From DASWZN01 sp963841635 (GTDB lineage: Bacteria > Acidobacteriota > Terriglobia > Bryobacterales > Bryobacteraceae): a stretch of DNA of 64,000 nucleotides. Within the stretch, counting starts at the first letter, position 1, and each line of letters opens with the position of its first letter. Of this stretch, positions 33,577 to 42,277 are shown in pieces. A model generated the notes under the pieces. The model worked only from the letters and a program-made list of their open reading frames with translations. It did not search any database and had not been told where the DNA came from. The position numbers and the translations under genes are program-made. The stretch lies in NCBI GenBank assembly GCA_963841635.1, contig CAWJDO010000003.1, positions 868,001 through 932,000 on the forward strand, written 5' to 3'.

Positions 33577-34740
33577 CTAACGCGGAATCAGTACGGCCGG
33601 CGAGAAAACGGGCCTGTGGCCGAGGTAGCCCTGCTGGGCCATCTTGCGGTAAAAGGCGCCGGCAACCGAGGAGGCGATGGGGCCGCTGACGCCGCGGGCG
33701 CCGGTCAGCAACACTACGGTCACCAGGCGGGTCTGGCCGAAGTCGTTGAAGGAGCCGAACCAGCCCAGGTGCGCGGTGCCGCCCGTGCAAGTGCCGGTCT
33801 TGCCGCAAACGGGCGCTTCGGAATCGTACACGGCGCGGCGCGCGGTGCCGAACTCGACGGCGCCGGCCATTCCGGGCTTGAGCTGGGGAATGAACTGGGC
33901 GATATCGAGGTGACGCTTCACGCGCGGAACGAACTGGTCGATGTCCTTCGCACTCTGAGGGTATTGAAGATAGTAGAGCGTTCCGCCATTGGAGACCGCC
34001 GCCACCAGGGCCGCGAGCTCGAGCGGAGTCTGGCGGATGCCGTCGCCGAAGCTGGTCATCATCCCCATGCCGCTGGAGGGGGCCTCGGAGGCGAAGAAGC
34101 CGGGTTCCTCGCCGGGGATGTTCAGGCCGGCCTTCTCTCCCATGCCGAACAGCCTGGCGTAATAAGCCCAGCGATCGTAGCCCAGCTTGATGCCGAGGTT
34201 GGCGAAGTAGTAGTTGTTCGAGTGCGCCAGCGCCTGGGTGAGGTCCATGCGCGTCCGGCCGTAGAGGTGAACCGGGGTGACGCGGTCGATCAGCCCTTCA
34301 CTCAGCGCGGCCAGGGCCACCGAGATCTTCACGGTGGAGCAGGGCTGGAATCCGCCCTTGAGCGCCAGTTTCTGGTTGACGAGCGTGAGAATGCGACCGG
34401 TATTGGCGTCAACCACCACCACGGTGCCGTTGAAAGGCCCCAGCGCCTCGACCGCCGCCCGGCGCACGGTCAGGTCTTCTCCATCGACGCGGTCACCGGT
34501 GGTGGAATCCGCAAAGGTGGGAGCCGCCCAGGGGCTATGCCGCGCGGCGACCTTCCCGCGGCGCACCCGCCGGGAGATGCTGGCCTTGGTCGCGCTGGTT
34601 GTGGCTTTACTGGAAGAGGCCAGTGCGTGCTTATGTCTGCGCCGGTGCTTCGCAGCGGCCGGAGCGGCGAAGGCAATCCCGGCAACGGCGGCCAGGGCGA
34701 TTACCAATTGAAGAATGCGGATAAGTGTTTTACGGCGCAT
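33577..34740 (-). CDS. Penicillin-binding transpeptidase-domain protein
   Basis: The product has 387 residues from ATG 34740 (MRRKTLIRILQLVIALAAVA). It has one N-terminal membrane helix or signal, a basic low-complexity linker (residues 31-70), then a transpeptidase/serine beta-lactamase fold. The active-site motifs are S135-T-V-K138, S174-N-N and K314-T-G. There is no transglycosylase or PBP dimerisation domain, so it resembles a minimal class B PBP or class D-like enzyme. It should cross-link or otherwise acylate with peptidoglycan peptides in the periplasm. It stands alone, transcribed on the minus strand. Confidence 0.87.
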   Translation of the reverse strand: MRRKTLIRILQLVIALAAVAGIAFAAPAAAKHRRRHKHALASSSKATTSATKASISRRVRRGKVAARHSPWAAPTFADSTTGDRVDGEDLTVRRAAVEALGPFNGTVVVVDANTGRILTLVNQKLALKGGFQPCSTVKISVALAALSEGLIDRVTPVHLYGRTRMDLTQALAHSNNYYFANLGIKLGYDRWAYYARLFGMGEKAGLNIPGEEPGFFASEAPSSGMGMMTSFGDGIRQTPLELAALVAAVSNGGTLYYLQYPQSAKDIDQFVPRVKRHLDIAQFIPQLKPGMAGAVEFGTARRAVYDSEAPVCGKTGTCTGGTAHLGWFGSFNDFGQTRLVTVVLLTGARGVSGPIASSVAGAFYRKMAQQGYLGHRPVFSPAVLIPR

Positions 34741-34962
34741 GCTCAAAACATGAATAACGCCTAATGTTTTAGGCTTGATCAAGTTCGATTGTCGGGGATC
34801 ACGAGCGTACTGTCAAGCCCGAATATCGGGCCGCAATCGTTTCCCATGCTACTTATCGTACCGCAGCGCAGCCGGGGACAGGGGGTGGGGCCTCTTTTTC
34901 GCAACTTCGGCAGCGGTGTGAGGCGAGGCCGACCCGCCGATCCGCTCAGGAGCGGTTGGTCT

Positions 34963-35793
34963 CTAGACGGGGCGCGGAGAGCGGCGCCTGCGCAACCAGG
35001 ACGCGGCGGCGATCCCGGCGATCATCAGACCCGCGGTCACGGGCTCCGGAACCTCCGGGGCGTGGCCTACCAGGTCCCAGACAACCAATCCGGTGGGATT
35101 AGGCGACAGGGTGGTGGCGTCGTTGTACACCGTGAACTGGATTGTGTTCAACCCGGCATGGAAGTCGCCGTAGTAGGCGAGGTAGCCCACCGCCGACCCA
35201 AAGTCCGCGTTCATGCCGCCAATCTCGAATACGTGCCCTTTCGAGTAAGAGTTGCCGTTCTGAACGCAGCCTGGCGTGCTCATTATGGTGCCGCCGAGCC
35301 CCGTGCCGTTCATCCCAACGGTTGTATTGCAGTTGTCCGAGGCCAGGACGCCTGTTATCACCACCCGCGACAGGTCCACGTTGTCCGGGATGTAAAAACT
35401 GGTCTGGTAGACGAAATACGTACTAGCCGGAGCCGTGAGGTACCACTTGCCTCCGAACCACATTGCCTGCGGTGTCGGTCCGATCCAATTCCCTCTCCCA
35501 CTCCCGTGGCCTGTATTCTGCATCCAGGGACCGGTGCCGAGTGGCCAGGCACTGGTATCGACGAGATAGGCCGGCGACCAACTAGTGCCCGAAGGCAGCA
35601 CACCAGGATTGATCGACGGATCGGTCGTAGTGGAGTAGTAGGTCCAGTTCGGGTCGGTGCCGAATGCGCCACCGGGCGCGCCTGTGTTGTTGATCGTGAA
35701 GTAGGTGTCCGCACGGGCAGCACCGACCGTCCCCACGAGTATCACCACCGCGGACAACAACACGGCGTGTTTTGGAAACACGAGTTCGCGCAT
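34963..35793 (-). CDS. PEP-CTERM-anchored exported protein
   Basis: This 276-residue protein has an N-terminal signal peptide (HAVLLSAVVILVGTVGAARA) and a C-terminal PEP-CTERM tripartite end: VPEPVTAGLMIAGIAAASWL followed by RRRR. Such proteins are sorted by an exosortase and are often linked to exopolysaccharide. The middle is a beta-rich domain with many Thr, Asn and Gly residues (FYIPDNVDLSRVVITGVLAS), consistent with a jelly-roll. No exosortase is in this window. Confidence 0.88.
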   Translation of the reverse strand: MRELVFPKHAVLLSAVVILVGTVGAARADTYFTINNTGAPGGAFGTDPNWTYYSTTTDPSINPGVLPSGTSWSPAYLVDTSAWPLGTGPWMQNTGHGSGRGNWIGPTPQAMWFGGKWYLTAPASTYFVYQTSFYIPDNVDLSRVVITGVLASDNCNTTVGMNGTGLGGTIMSTPGCVQNGNSYSKGHVFEIGGMNADFGSAVGYLAYYGDFHAGLNTIQFTVYNDATTLSPNPTGLVVWDLVGHAPEVPEPVTAGLMIAGIAAASWLRRRRSPRPV

Positions 35794-35947
35794 AAATGGA
35801 CCGCTCGTCAGTATCCTAGTCGAACAGGACCATCCAAGTCAATCCATTTTTACTCCGATAGTCCGGTTCAGGTTAGTACTGTTGGTACTATTCAGCCCTG
35901 AATGGGCCTTTGAAACCGCATCTCCGGGCCGTTTCGAGGGCAGCCGC

Positions 35948-35953
35948 TATAAT
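35948..35953 (+). promoter_or_regulatory. Consensus TATAAT -10 box giving a leaderless mtaB transcript
   Basis: A perfect TATAAT ends seven bases before the GTG start of mtaB (TATAATTGGGCGAGTG). Transcription from it would begin at or within one or two bases of the start codon, and no Shine-Dalgarno sequence is present. No good -35 box is seen. Confidence 0.55.
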
Positions 35954-35960
35954 TGGGCGA

Positions 35961-37247
35961 GTGGGAACTTATTTCATCCAGAACTTCGGATGCCGAGCGA
36001 CCCAGGCTGATGGCGCCGCCATCGAATCCTCGTTGTTGGGCAAGGGCCTCCAACCCGCTGATCGGGCCGACGCGGACGTTGTGATATTAAACACCTGTAC
36101 GGTCACTTCGGCTGCGGACGAGGATGTGCGGCACGCCATCAACCGCGTCCGGCGGGAGAATCCCACGGCCCGGATCCTGGTGACCGGCTGCTACGCCCAG
36201 CGCGCGCCCGTGGAGCTGGCGGCGCTGCCGGGGGTGACGTGGGTGGTGGGGAACTCCCACAAGACGGAGATCTCCGAGATTGTTGTGGCCGAAAGCGACA
36301 CGCCGTATCACGGCCAGATCCGCGTGGGCGACATCTTCGCCCAGCGGGAGTTCCTGGCGGGGGTGATCGAGGACGCGTCCGGTGACCGCACCCGTCCGAA
36401 TCTGAAGATACAGGACGGCTGCGGCAACCGCTGCTCGTTCTGCATTATCCCCTATGTGCGGGGCCGGAGCCGGAGCGCGCAACCGGAATGGGTGGTCTCG
36501 CAGGTCCGCAACCTTGCCGAGCGGTACCGGGAGGTGGTGCTCAGCGGGATCAACCTGGGCCGGTGGGGACGCGATCTGGGCGAGCGAGAACGGCTGGCCG
36601 ACCTGGTGCGGCGTCTTCTGGCGGAAACGGGGATCGAGCGGCTGCGGCTCAGTTCGGTCGAACCGATGGACTTTTCGGACGATCTGCTTGGGCTGATGGC
36701 ATCCTCGCCGCGCATCGCCAGGCACGTCCATGCGCCGCTACAGACCGGATCGGATGCCGTGCTGCGGCGGATGCACCGGAAATACCGGCCGCGACATTAC
36801 GCGGACCGCATCCTGAAGGCGCGCGGGCTGATGCCGGAGGCGGCCATCGGGGCCGACGTCATGACCGGGTTTCCGGGAGAGACGGAGGCGGAGTTCGAGG
36901 AGAACTGGCAGTTCATCGAGGGCCTGCCATTCACGTATCTGCACGTGTTCACGTATTCCGAGAGGCCGGGGACGCCGGCCGCGGCGGACGCGTTGCAGGT
37001 GCCGATGCCGGTCCGCAAAGAGCGCAACCGGGTGCTTCGGGAGCTGGCGGCCGCGAAGAACCTTGCATTCCGGCAGGGCATGGTGGGGCGGATGCTCTCT
37101 GTGGTCACGCTCGAGCAGGAGGGCATGGCGCTGAGCGGGAACTACGTGAAGGTGGAACTGGCCCGGCGGCGCGAGGCGAATCGGTTGATCGACGTGGAGA
37201 TCGGCGGGGTGACGGCGGACGGGGTCGCGGAAGCAGTGCGGGGCTGA
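35961..37247 (+). CDS. mtaB: tRNA methylthiotransferase MtaB-like (MiaB family)
   Basis: The product has 428 residues from GTG 35961 (YFIQNFGCRATQADGAAIES). It contains the UPF0004 domain with three cluster Cys (Cys11 in FGC, Cys46 in LNTCTV, and TGCYAQRA), a radical-SAM core with Cys154, Cys158 and Cys161 in CGNRCSFCIIPYVRGRSRS, and a TRAM end. MtaB adds the 2-methylthio group to t6A37 in tRNA decoding ANN codons. The FGCRATQAD start and the length fit MtaB better than MiaB or RimO. The stop codon lies inside a hairpin. An IS element begins 17 bases later. Confidence 0.88.
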   Translation: MGTYFIQNFGCRATQADGAAIESSLLGKGLQPADRADADVVILNTCTVTSAADEDVRHAINRVRRENPTARILVTGCYAQRAPVELAALPGVTWVVGNSHKTEISEIVVAESDTPYHGQIRVGDIFAQREFLAGVIEDASGDRTRPNLKIQDGCGNRCSFCIIPYVRGRSRSAQPEWVVSQVRNLAERYREVVLSGINLGRWGRDLGERERLADLVRRLLAETGIERLRLSSVEPMDFSDDLLGLMASSPRIARHVHAPLQTGSDAVLRRMHRKYRPRHYADRILKARGLMPEAAIGADVMTGFPGETEAEFEENWQFIEGLPFTYLHVFTYSERPGTPAAADALQVPMPVRKERNRVLRELAAAKNLAFRQGMVGRMLSVVTLEQEGMALSGNYVKVELARRREANRLIDVEIGGVTADGVAEAVRG

Positions 37248-37254
37248 GCCCCGC
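37238..37254. terminator. GC hairpin overlapping the mtaB stop codon
   Basis: GCGGGGC-TGA-GCCCCGC is a perfect 7-bp stem whose loop is the mtaB TGA stop codon. A second palindrome (GCGGGCT-AA-AGCCCGC) originally followed immediately but is now split by the IS. No T-run is visible. Confidence 0.55.
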
Positions 37255-37263
37255 GCGGGCTAA

Positions 37264-39283
37264 CCCGACTTTCGCAGTTCAGGCCCGTTTTTCCGGTTCA
37301 GCCGGCCCTAAGCCTTTTGCCTGCAATCCGAGAATCTCAAAACCGCTGTGGTGAAGACCTACCCTCTTCCACTTCGGACCTTTTTCTGGCATTCTGCTGC
37401 TTCCATGTTCTTGCGCCGCACCAACCGCAGGAAGGACGGCAAGGATCACCGCTACTTTAGCGTGGTGGAAAACCGGCGACTGTCTTCGGGCAAGACGGCG
37501 CAACGCACGGTCCTCTACCTGGGTGAAGTGAACGACTCTCAGCAAGCCGCCTGGCGCAAGACCCTCGAGGTCTTCGACGAGCAGCAGCAGCGTTCTCGCA
37601 ACCTCAGCCTGTTCCCCGACGATCGCGAGATTCCCGAAGATGCCGTCGACAGCCTGCAGGTGAGGCTGAGCGGACTGGAACTGCGGCGGCCGCGCCTGTT
37701 CGGCAACTGCTGGCTGGCTTGCGAAATCTGGCGTCAACTGGGACTCGACGAGTTTTGGCAGCGGCGCTTGCCGGACGGCCGCGAGGCCGTGAGATGGGAG
37801 AAGGTGCTGGAACTGCTGGTGGTGAACCATCTGCTCGATCCGGCCAGCGAGTGGCGTGTGCATCGGCAGTGGTTTCTTTCCACCGCCATGGACGAGTTAC
37901 TGAACGTCGACTATGCGGCCGCCGAAAAGGACCGGCTGTATCGTTGTCTGGACCGGGTGCTGGAGCACAAGCAGGATCTGTTCGTGTGGTTGAGACAAAA
38001 GTGGGCGGACCTGTTTCAAGCCGACTTCGAAGTGCTGCTCTACGATTTGACGAGCACGTATTTCGAAGGCGCCATGGAAGAGAACCCCAAGGCTAAGCGC
38101 GGCTACAGCCGCGACGGCCGGCCGGATTGCTTGCAGGTAGTGGTGGCGCTGGTGGTGACCACCGACGGCTTCCCACTGGCCTACGAAGTGATGGACGGCA
38201 ACACCACCGACTGCACCACACTGCGAGGGTTCCTCGACAAAATCGAGAAGACCTACGGGAAGGCGAAGCGGATGTGGGTCATGGACCGGGGCATCCCGAC
38301 CGAGGCGATTCTGGCCGAGATGCGCGACCCGGCGCGCACGGTCTACTACCTGGTGGGAACGTCCAAGAGCAAGATCAAGCAGCACGAGAAGAAGTGGCTG
38401 GATTTGCCCTGGCAGAAGGTTCGCGACTCGGTCGAGGTGAAACTGTTCGAGCAGGACGGCGAGCTTTACGTGCTGGCCAAGAGCGAGGGCCGCCAGGCCA
38501 AAGAGGTCGCCATGCGGCGCAAGAGGCTGGCGCGGCTGCTGCGAAAACTTCGCGCCATGCGGCGCAGCCTGCCGGCGCGCGATCAGTTGTTGCTGCGGAT
38601 CGGCGCCGCCAAGACCGAGGCGGGCCGCGCCTTCGGCTTCGTGAAGATCCAACTGCCGGAGTCCCGGCAGCCGGTGACGCGGGAGACCTTTCGATTCCAC
38701 GTGGACAAGGTCAAGCTCAAAGAGGCGGAGTTGCGCGACGGACACTACTTACTGCGCTCCAACCTGGCCGGCGGCGACCCCACGGTGTTGTGGTCGCGCT
38801 ACGTGCAACTGACCCAGATCGAATCCGTTTTTCGAAGCCTGAAAAGCGAGCTCGGGATTCGGCCCATCCGGCATCAACTGGAGCATCGCGCCGACGCTCA
38901 CATCTTGGTCGCCTTCCTGGCCTACTGTCTTCAAGTGACGTTGAAGAACCGGCTCATGATTCACGCGCCGGGGCTGACGCCAGCGGCCGTGATGGGCGCG
39001 CTGGCGAACATTCAGATGATCGACGTGTACATTCCCACCGTCGACGGACGCTGGCTGATTCTCCCCCGCTACACGCAGCCGGAGAGAGATGCCCAGTTGG
39101 TCCTCGACAAGCTCAAGCTCGAGCTGCCCGCGCAACCACCTCCGCGGATCACCGCGGAACCCGCCCTCCGAGCGGTCGCCGAGGCTGGTCGATAGCCCGG
39201 GTTTGTGGTGAAGACCTTTTGATCGCCTGCACTGATTCTTAATGGCTTAGGTGTCGCTCGGGCCCCCAACTGCGAAAGTCGGG
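37264..39283 (+). mobile_element. IS1634-like insertion sequence, 2,020 bp, apparently complete
   Basis: The ends are inverted repeats with a perfect 16-bp core: CCCGACTTTCGCAGTT at 37264-37279 and its reverse complement at 39268-39283, with further partial matching (GGCCC) inside. CTAA flanks both sides (37260-37263 and 39284-39287), a likely 4-base target duplication. One transposase gene fills the element. Removal of the IS plus one CTAA rebuilds a perfect palindrome between mtaB and manA. Confidence 0.88.
37405..39195 (+). CDS. IS1634-family DDE transposase
   Basis: The product has 596 residues from ATG 37405 (MFLRRTNRRKDGKDHRYFSV), the usual start of the family. A longer open frame from 37348 lacks support. 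The catalytic acidic residues lie in LLYDLTSTYFEGA, RMWVMDRGIPTEAI and LTQIESVFRSLKSELGIRPI, the last resembling the Y-x2-R-x3-E-x6-K pattern. The gene is full length with no stop or shift, so the element could still be mobile. Confidence 0.92.
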   Translation: MFLRRTNRRKDGKDHRYFSVVENRRLSSGKTAQRTVLYLGEVNDSQQAAWRKTLEVFDEQQQRSRNLSLFPDDREIPEDAVDSLQVRLSGLELRRPRLFGNCWLACEIWRQLGLDEFWQRRLPDGREAVRWEKVLELLVVNHLLDPASEWRVHRQWFLSTAMDELLNVDYAAAEKDRLYRCLDRVLEHKQDLFVWLRQKWADLFQADFEVLLYDLTSTYFEGAMEENPKAKRGYSRDGRPDCLQVVVALVVTTDGFPLAYEVMDGNTTDCTTLRGFLDKIEKTYGKAKRMWVMDRGIPTEAILAEMRDPARTVYYLVGTSKSKIKQHEKKWLDLPWQKVRDSVEVKLFEQDGELYVLAKSEGRQAKEVAMRRKRLARLLRKLRAMRRSLPARDQLLLRIGAAKTEAGRAFGFVKIQLPESRQPVTRETFRFHVDKVKLKEAELRDGHYLLRSNLAGGDPTVLWSRYVQLTQIESVFRSLKSELGIRPIRHQLEHRADAHILVAFLAYCLQVTLKNRLMIHAPGLTPAAVMGALANIQMIDVYIPTVDGRWLILPRYTQPERDAQLVLDKLKLELPAQPPPRITAEPALRAVAEAGR

Positions 39284-40150
39284 CTAAAGCCCGCCCCCCG
39301 GGACGTAGGTGCGGATCAGGCGCAGCTTGGAGTCCACGGTCACGGGGAACGGGGTGGCTCCGGCGGGGACTAGCCAGACTTCTCCCGGGCCTACGGGGCG
39401 GCCTTCGATGGTTCCGTTGCCTTCCAGAACGATCAGGACGTCGAGGTGGCTGGGGTCGGGCTGCCAGGTTAGCGGCCGGGCCCATTCGAGGGTTTCGGTT
39501 ACGAAGTAGTCGCAGCGGGCGAGCTCGCGGCGGCCATCCCCCAGATCCACGGGCTTCGACGCGCCCGGGTGCGGATCGAGGTGCGCGACCGCCACTCCCT
39601 TGTCGAGGTGGAGCTCGCGGGGGCGGCCGTAGTCGTATAGCCGGTAGGTGGTGTCGGAGTTCTGTTGGATCTCGACCAGTGCGATTCCGGCTCCGATGGC
39701 GTGGACGACGCCTGCCGGGGTGAAGAAGGTGTCTCCCGCACGGACCGGGTACCAGCGCACCAGTTGTTCGATCTCGCCGGTCGTGGCGGATTCACGGAGG
39801 CGCTCGCGCGTGATGGTCTGGTTGAAGCCCAACGCCAGGGTCGAATCCGGCTCGGCGCGGAGGATGTACCACATCTCGGTCTTCCCGGGCCCGGCTTCCG
39901 CCTGCGCGTCGTTGGGATGCACCTGCAGCGACAGCCGAGCGGTGGTGAAGATGAATTTCACCAGGATGGGGAAGCGCTGGCCGCCGATCAGCTCGGAAAG
40001 AGTGCGGCCGTCCTCGGTGCGGTTGTCGTCGGCGGTGAACCAGACCTCGCCGATCTGGGCGCCGGTCGAGTGGAACCACGGTTCGAGTGCGGTGGCGCCC
40101 CAGATCCTCTCCCGGAAGGAAGGCAGCAGGCGGACGGGATGGAGACTCAT
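39284..40150 (-). CDS. manA: Mannose-6-phosphate isomerase, class I
   Basis: This 288-residue cupin enzyme interconverts mannose-6-P and fructose-6-P. Zinc ligands are seen in LSLQVHPND (residues 73-81), TEMWY (91-95) and AGVVHAIGAG. It begins MSLHPVRLLPSFRERIWGAT. Its stop TAG lies in the CTAA duplicated by the IS, so the insertion just misses the gene. The ATG overlaps the stop codon of an aminotransferase remnant (ATGA), the same junction seen at the intact aminotransferase gene 2.1 kb away. It lies at the left end of the duplicated segment. Confidence 0.9.
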   Translation of the reverse strand: MSLHPVRLLPSFRERIWGATALEPWFHSTGAQIGEVWFTADDNRTEDGRTLSELIGGQRFPILVKFIFTTARLSLQVHPNDAQAEAGPGKTEMWYILRAEPDSTLALGFNQTITRERLRESATTGEIEQLVRWYPVRAGDTFFTPAGVVHAIGAGIALVEIQQNSDTTYRLYDYGRPRELHLDKGVAVAHLDPHPGASKPVDLGDGRRELARCDYFVTETLEWARPLTWQPDPSHLDVLIVLEGNGTIEGRPVGPGEVWLVPAGATPFPVTVDSKLRLIRTYVPGGGL

Positions 40151-40192
40151 CTCATCAAGTGTCGAATGAAGTTGTCCAGGCGGGCAAGGCCG
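39815..40192. repeat. 378-bp direct repeat, copy 1
   Basis: This segment matches 41942-42319 over 378 bases without any gap and with about 20 substitutions (about 95% identity by eye count). It covers the first about 112 codons of manA and the last 14 codons of the upstream aminotransferase gene. Confidence 0.92.
40147..40192 (-). pseudogene. 3'-terminal remnant of the aminotransferase gene
   Basis: The bases read RLARLDNFIRHLMR-stop, identical to the C-terminus of the intact aminotransferase (stop at 42274). Upstream of 40192 similarity ends abruptly. This proves that manA copy 1 came from the same aminotransferase-manA arrangement. Confidence 0.85.
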
Positions 40193-40267
40193 TCCGGTCG
40201 TCGGGATATGCGGACGAACTTCGCGGCTGGAAACCAGCTATAAGGATAAACAAACCTGCATTCACAC

Positions 40268-40296
40268 TTGACAAAGGCGGAATCTGGCATTTAACT
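40268..40296 (+). promoter_or_regulatory. Sigma-70-like promoter for the inserted gene pair
   Basis: TTGACA (40268-40273), 17 bases, then TTAACT (40291-40296) is a good -35/-10 arrangement about 14 bases before the TTG start at 40310. The surrounding 100 bases are richer in A and T than the window average. Confidence 0.5.
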
Positions 40297-40309
40297 TCTG
40301 TTAACTCAG

Positions 40310-41389
40310 TTGCATACGCTCAGGGAATTGGGAATTGAACGGATCGGCCTGAAGTACCGGCCGTCGGGATACGTGGACGAGTTCGGGAACCAGTTCCGGT
40401 ACCGCGGAAGGATCTGGGATGCGGCTGGCGCCGAGCATGAGATTTGCTACGATGTGTTTCTGCGAATAGCACCGGGCAGCGCCGGAGCCACGGGCACCGC
40501 TCCAGCACAATCGGCCGTCATCCCGGACGGAAGCAAGCCAACGGCCTCGCTCAGCCAGCCAGACGTCACAAAGGAGGAAGCCACGGGCGTCATGGAACAG
40601 CCACGAGCGGCGGTAAGGTCTCTTGAATCAGAGGATGTGGTGTTGCTTTCGTCGTCGGACGCCGGTTTTCTGGAGGCATTCAAGAGCCCTCCGAGGAAGG
40701 AATACGCGGCGATCTTGCCATACTCGGTCATCATCCAGAACCGGTCCGGCCAGGAGATAATCGCCTATTCGGTGGTTTGGGAACGACTCGAGCCAGATCG
40801 CCGGGTCCACAGAGGGCGTCGAAGTTGGGACGCGTTCGCGAAGCTTGCGCCAGGCGCAGGCTTGGTTCCCAGCTCCAGCCGGGCAGTGTCTCTGCTGCTC
40901 AGCCTAGAGGCCGGTGGGCAGACCTGGAGCGCAGGCACGGAGGCGCAGTCCAAGCATCTTCTCTCGCTTTGGGCCGGCCCGAGCACGATCAAGATGTCGC
41001 TGGACGCGGTCCTGTTTGCAGATGGCAGCGCCGCAGGCCCAGACACTTCTGGCCAGATTCCAAGATGGAAAGCGTGGCTGGACGCAGAAAAGGAGGTCTT
41101 TACCAAGGTTGGCGCCCAGTCACAAGCGGATGCCAAACCCATTCTGCTGCAATTGGCGGAGCCAGGCTTGGCCGTGGCGCGCCGAGTCCAGGGTTCCGAT
41201 GTGCAAGATTCCGCCGTGCTCGGTGTGATGGTCGGCCGTACAAACGGGTACGACGATTGTCTAGCTCTGGCACGGGCGGATATCGCGCTTTCCATCCTCA
41301 AGGAGCTGGAGAGCAACCGCCTTCCCACCCTAGACAATGTACGCCGGATCGCGCAATCGAAGCGCTATCCTGACGTCCACCGCAGGTAG
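40310..41389 (+). CDS. Hypothetical cargo protein of the inserted segment
   Basis: The product has 359 residues if translation starts at TTG 40310. The N-terminal part contains SGYVDEFGNQFRYRGRIWDA and HEICYDVFLRIAP, a pattern also seen at the ends of some large acidobacterial repeat proteins. The part after residue 140 has YSVIIQNRSGQEIIAYSVVW, possibly a beta-sandwich domain. I do not recognise a family or catalytic motif and no clear signal peptide is seen. The N-terminus may be a captured fragment of a longer gene. It lies alone with the next gene between the 378-bp direct repeats. Confidence 0.5.
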   Translation: MHTLRELGIERIGLKYRPSGYVDEFGNQFRYRGRIWDAAGAEHEICYDVFLRIAPGSAGATGTAPAQSAVIPDGSKPTASLSQPDVTKEEATGVMEQPRAAVRSLESEDVVLLSSSDAGFLEAFKSPPRKEYAAILPYSVIIQNRSGQEIIAYSVVWERLEPDRRVHRGRRSWDAFAKLAPGAGLVPSSSRAVSLLLSLEAGGQTWSAGTEAQSKHLLSLWAGPSTIKMSLDAVLFADGSAAGPDTSGQIPRWKAWLDAEKEVFTKVGAQSQADAKPILLQLAEPGLAVARRVQGSDVQDSAVLGVMVGRTNGYDDCLALARADIALSILKELESNRLPTLDNVRRIAQSKRYPDVHRR

Positions 41390-41447
41390 CGTTGAAAGCA
41401 CGAGATTCAAGAACCCGAGTTCCACGGAAGAGACGAGGAGGACAGCA

Positions 41448-41903
41448 ATGAGATCGATTCGCTTGGTCGTTTGCGCGTTGTTCATATTGGCCGGAACCTG
41501 TTCCAGGCTCGTGGCGCAGCCTTGGACTCTGATTCCCAGTTCGCTTGCCTGCACCATACAGAGCGGCTTCAACGTCACGAAGCTCCCGGCCTGCACCAAA
41601 TCGGCGCTAGCCTTTCATGACTATCTCCTGTTCTCTGTCCTCGCAGCGTGCGAAAGCCCGTGCGCGCAGATTAACCTTCCCGCGATCACGCTGGAACAGG
41701 ACATCGGCAGGAACGGGGTCTGCCAGAAAGGCGTCGCCTGGACAGTGAACGGGGGCGTCAGTGGGGTCGGCTCGTCGGCTTATGTATGGGGGACGTTTGG
41801 CGCTTTGTCAACTATAGACGAGGCGCTCGTCCGCGGCTCGGAGTCCTGCGACGGCGTGCCCTTCTACGACGGTGACCTTGGAAAGCCCGTGCTGTGTCAG
41901 TAG
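41448..41903 (+). CDS. Small secreted cysteine-containing protein, unknown
   Basis: The 151-residue product has a clear signal peptide (RSIRLVVCALFILAGTCSRLVAQ) and a GAGGAGG ribosome binding site. The mature part has about seven Cys (LACTIQ, PACTKS, LAACESPCAQINL, NGVCQKG, SESCDG, VLCQ), suggesting disulfides. No family is recognised. The last bases overlap the end of the truncated manA copy on the opposite strand, placing the insertion junction at its stop. Confidence 0.6.
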   Translation: MRSIRLVVCALFILAGTCSRLVAQPWTLIPSSLACTIQSGFNVTKLPACTKSALAFHDYLLFSVLAACESPCAQINLPAITLEQDIGRNGVCQKGVAWTVNGGVSGVGSSAYVWGTFGALSTIDEALVRGSESCDGVPFYDGDLGKPVLCQ

Positions 41904-42277
41904 AAGGCGCCCAGCCTTCGCCCTGGGCCGTCAGGGACAACGGTCTGGTTGAAGCCGAGCGCCAGGGTGGAATCGGGCTCGGCGCGCAAGACGTACCACA
42001 TCTCGGTTTTGCCGGGCCCGGCTTCCGCCTGCGAGTCGTTGGGATGCACCTGCAGCGACAGCCGGGCGGTGGTGAAGATGAATTTCACCAGGATGGGGAA
42101 GCGCTTGCCGCCGATCAGCTCGGAAAGGGTGCGGCCGTCCTCGGTGCGGTTGTCGTCGGCGGTGAACCAGACCTCGCCGATCTGGGCGCCGGTCGAACGG
42201 AACCACGGTTCGCGCGTGGTGGCGCCCCAAATCTTCTCCCGGAAGGAAGGCAGCAGGCGGACGGGATGGAGACTCAT
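41897..42277 (-). pseudogene. Truncated manA copy (N-terminal about 112 residues)
   Basis: From ATG 42277 the frame encodes MSLHPVRLLPSFREKIWGAT and continues as ManA up to LALGFNQT. It then breaks into unrelated VVPDGPGRRLGAFY-stop at 41897. It holds the first zinc ligands but lacks two thirds of the enzyme. It differs from the intact copy by about seven amino acids (for example REK/RER, GGK/GGQ). It keeps the ATGA overlap with the intact aminotransferase gene. Confidence 0.9.
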
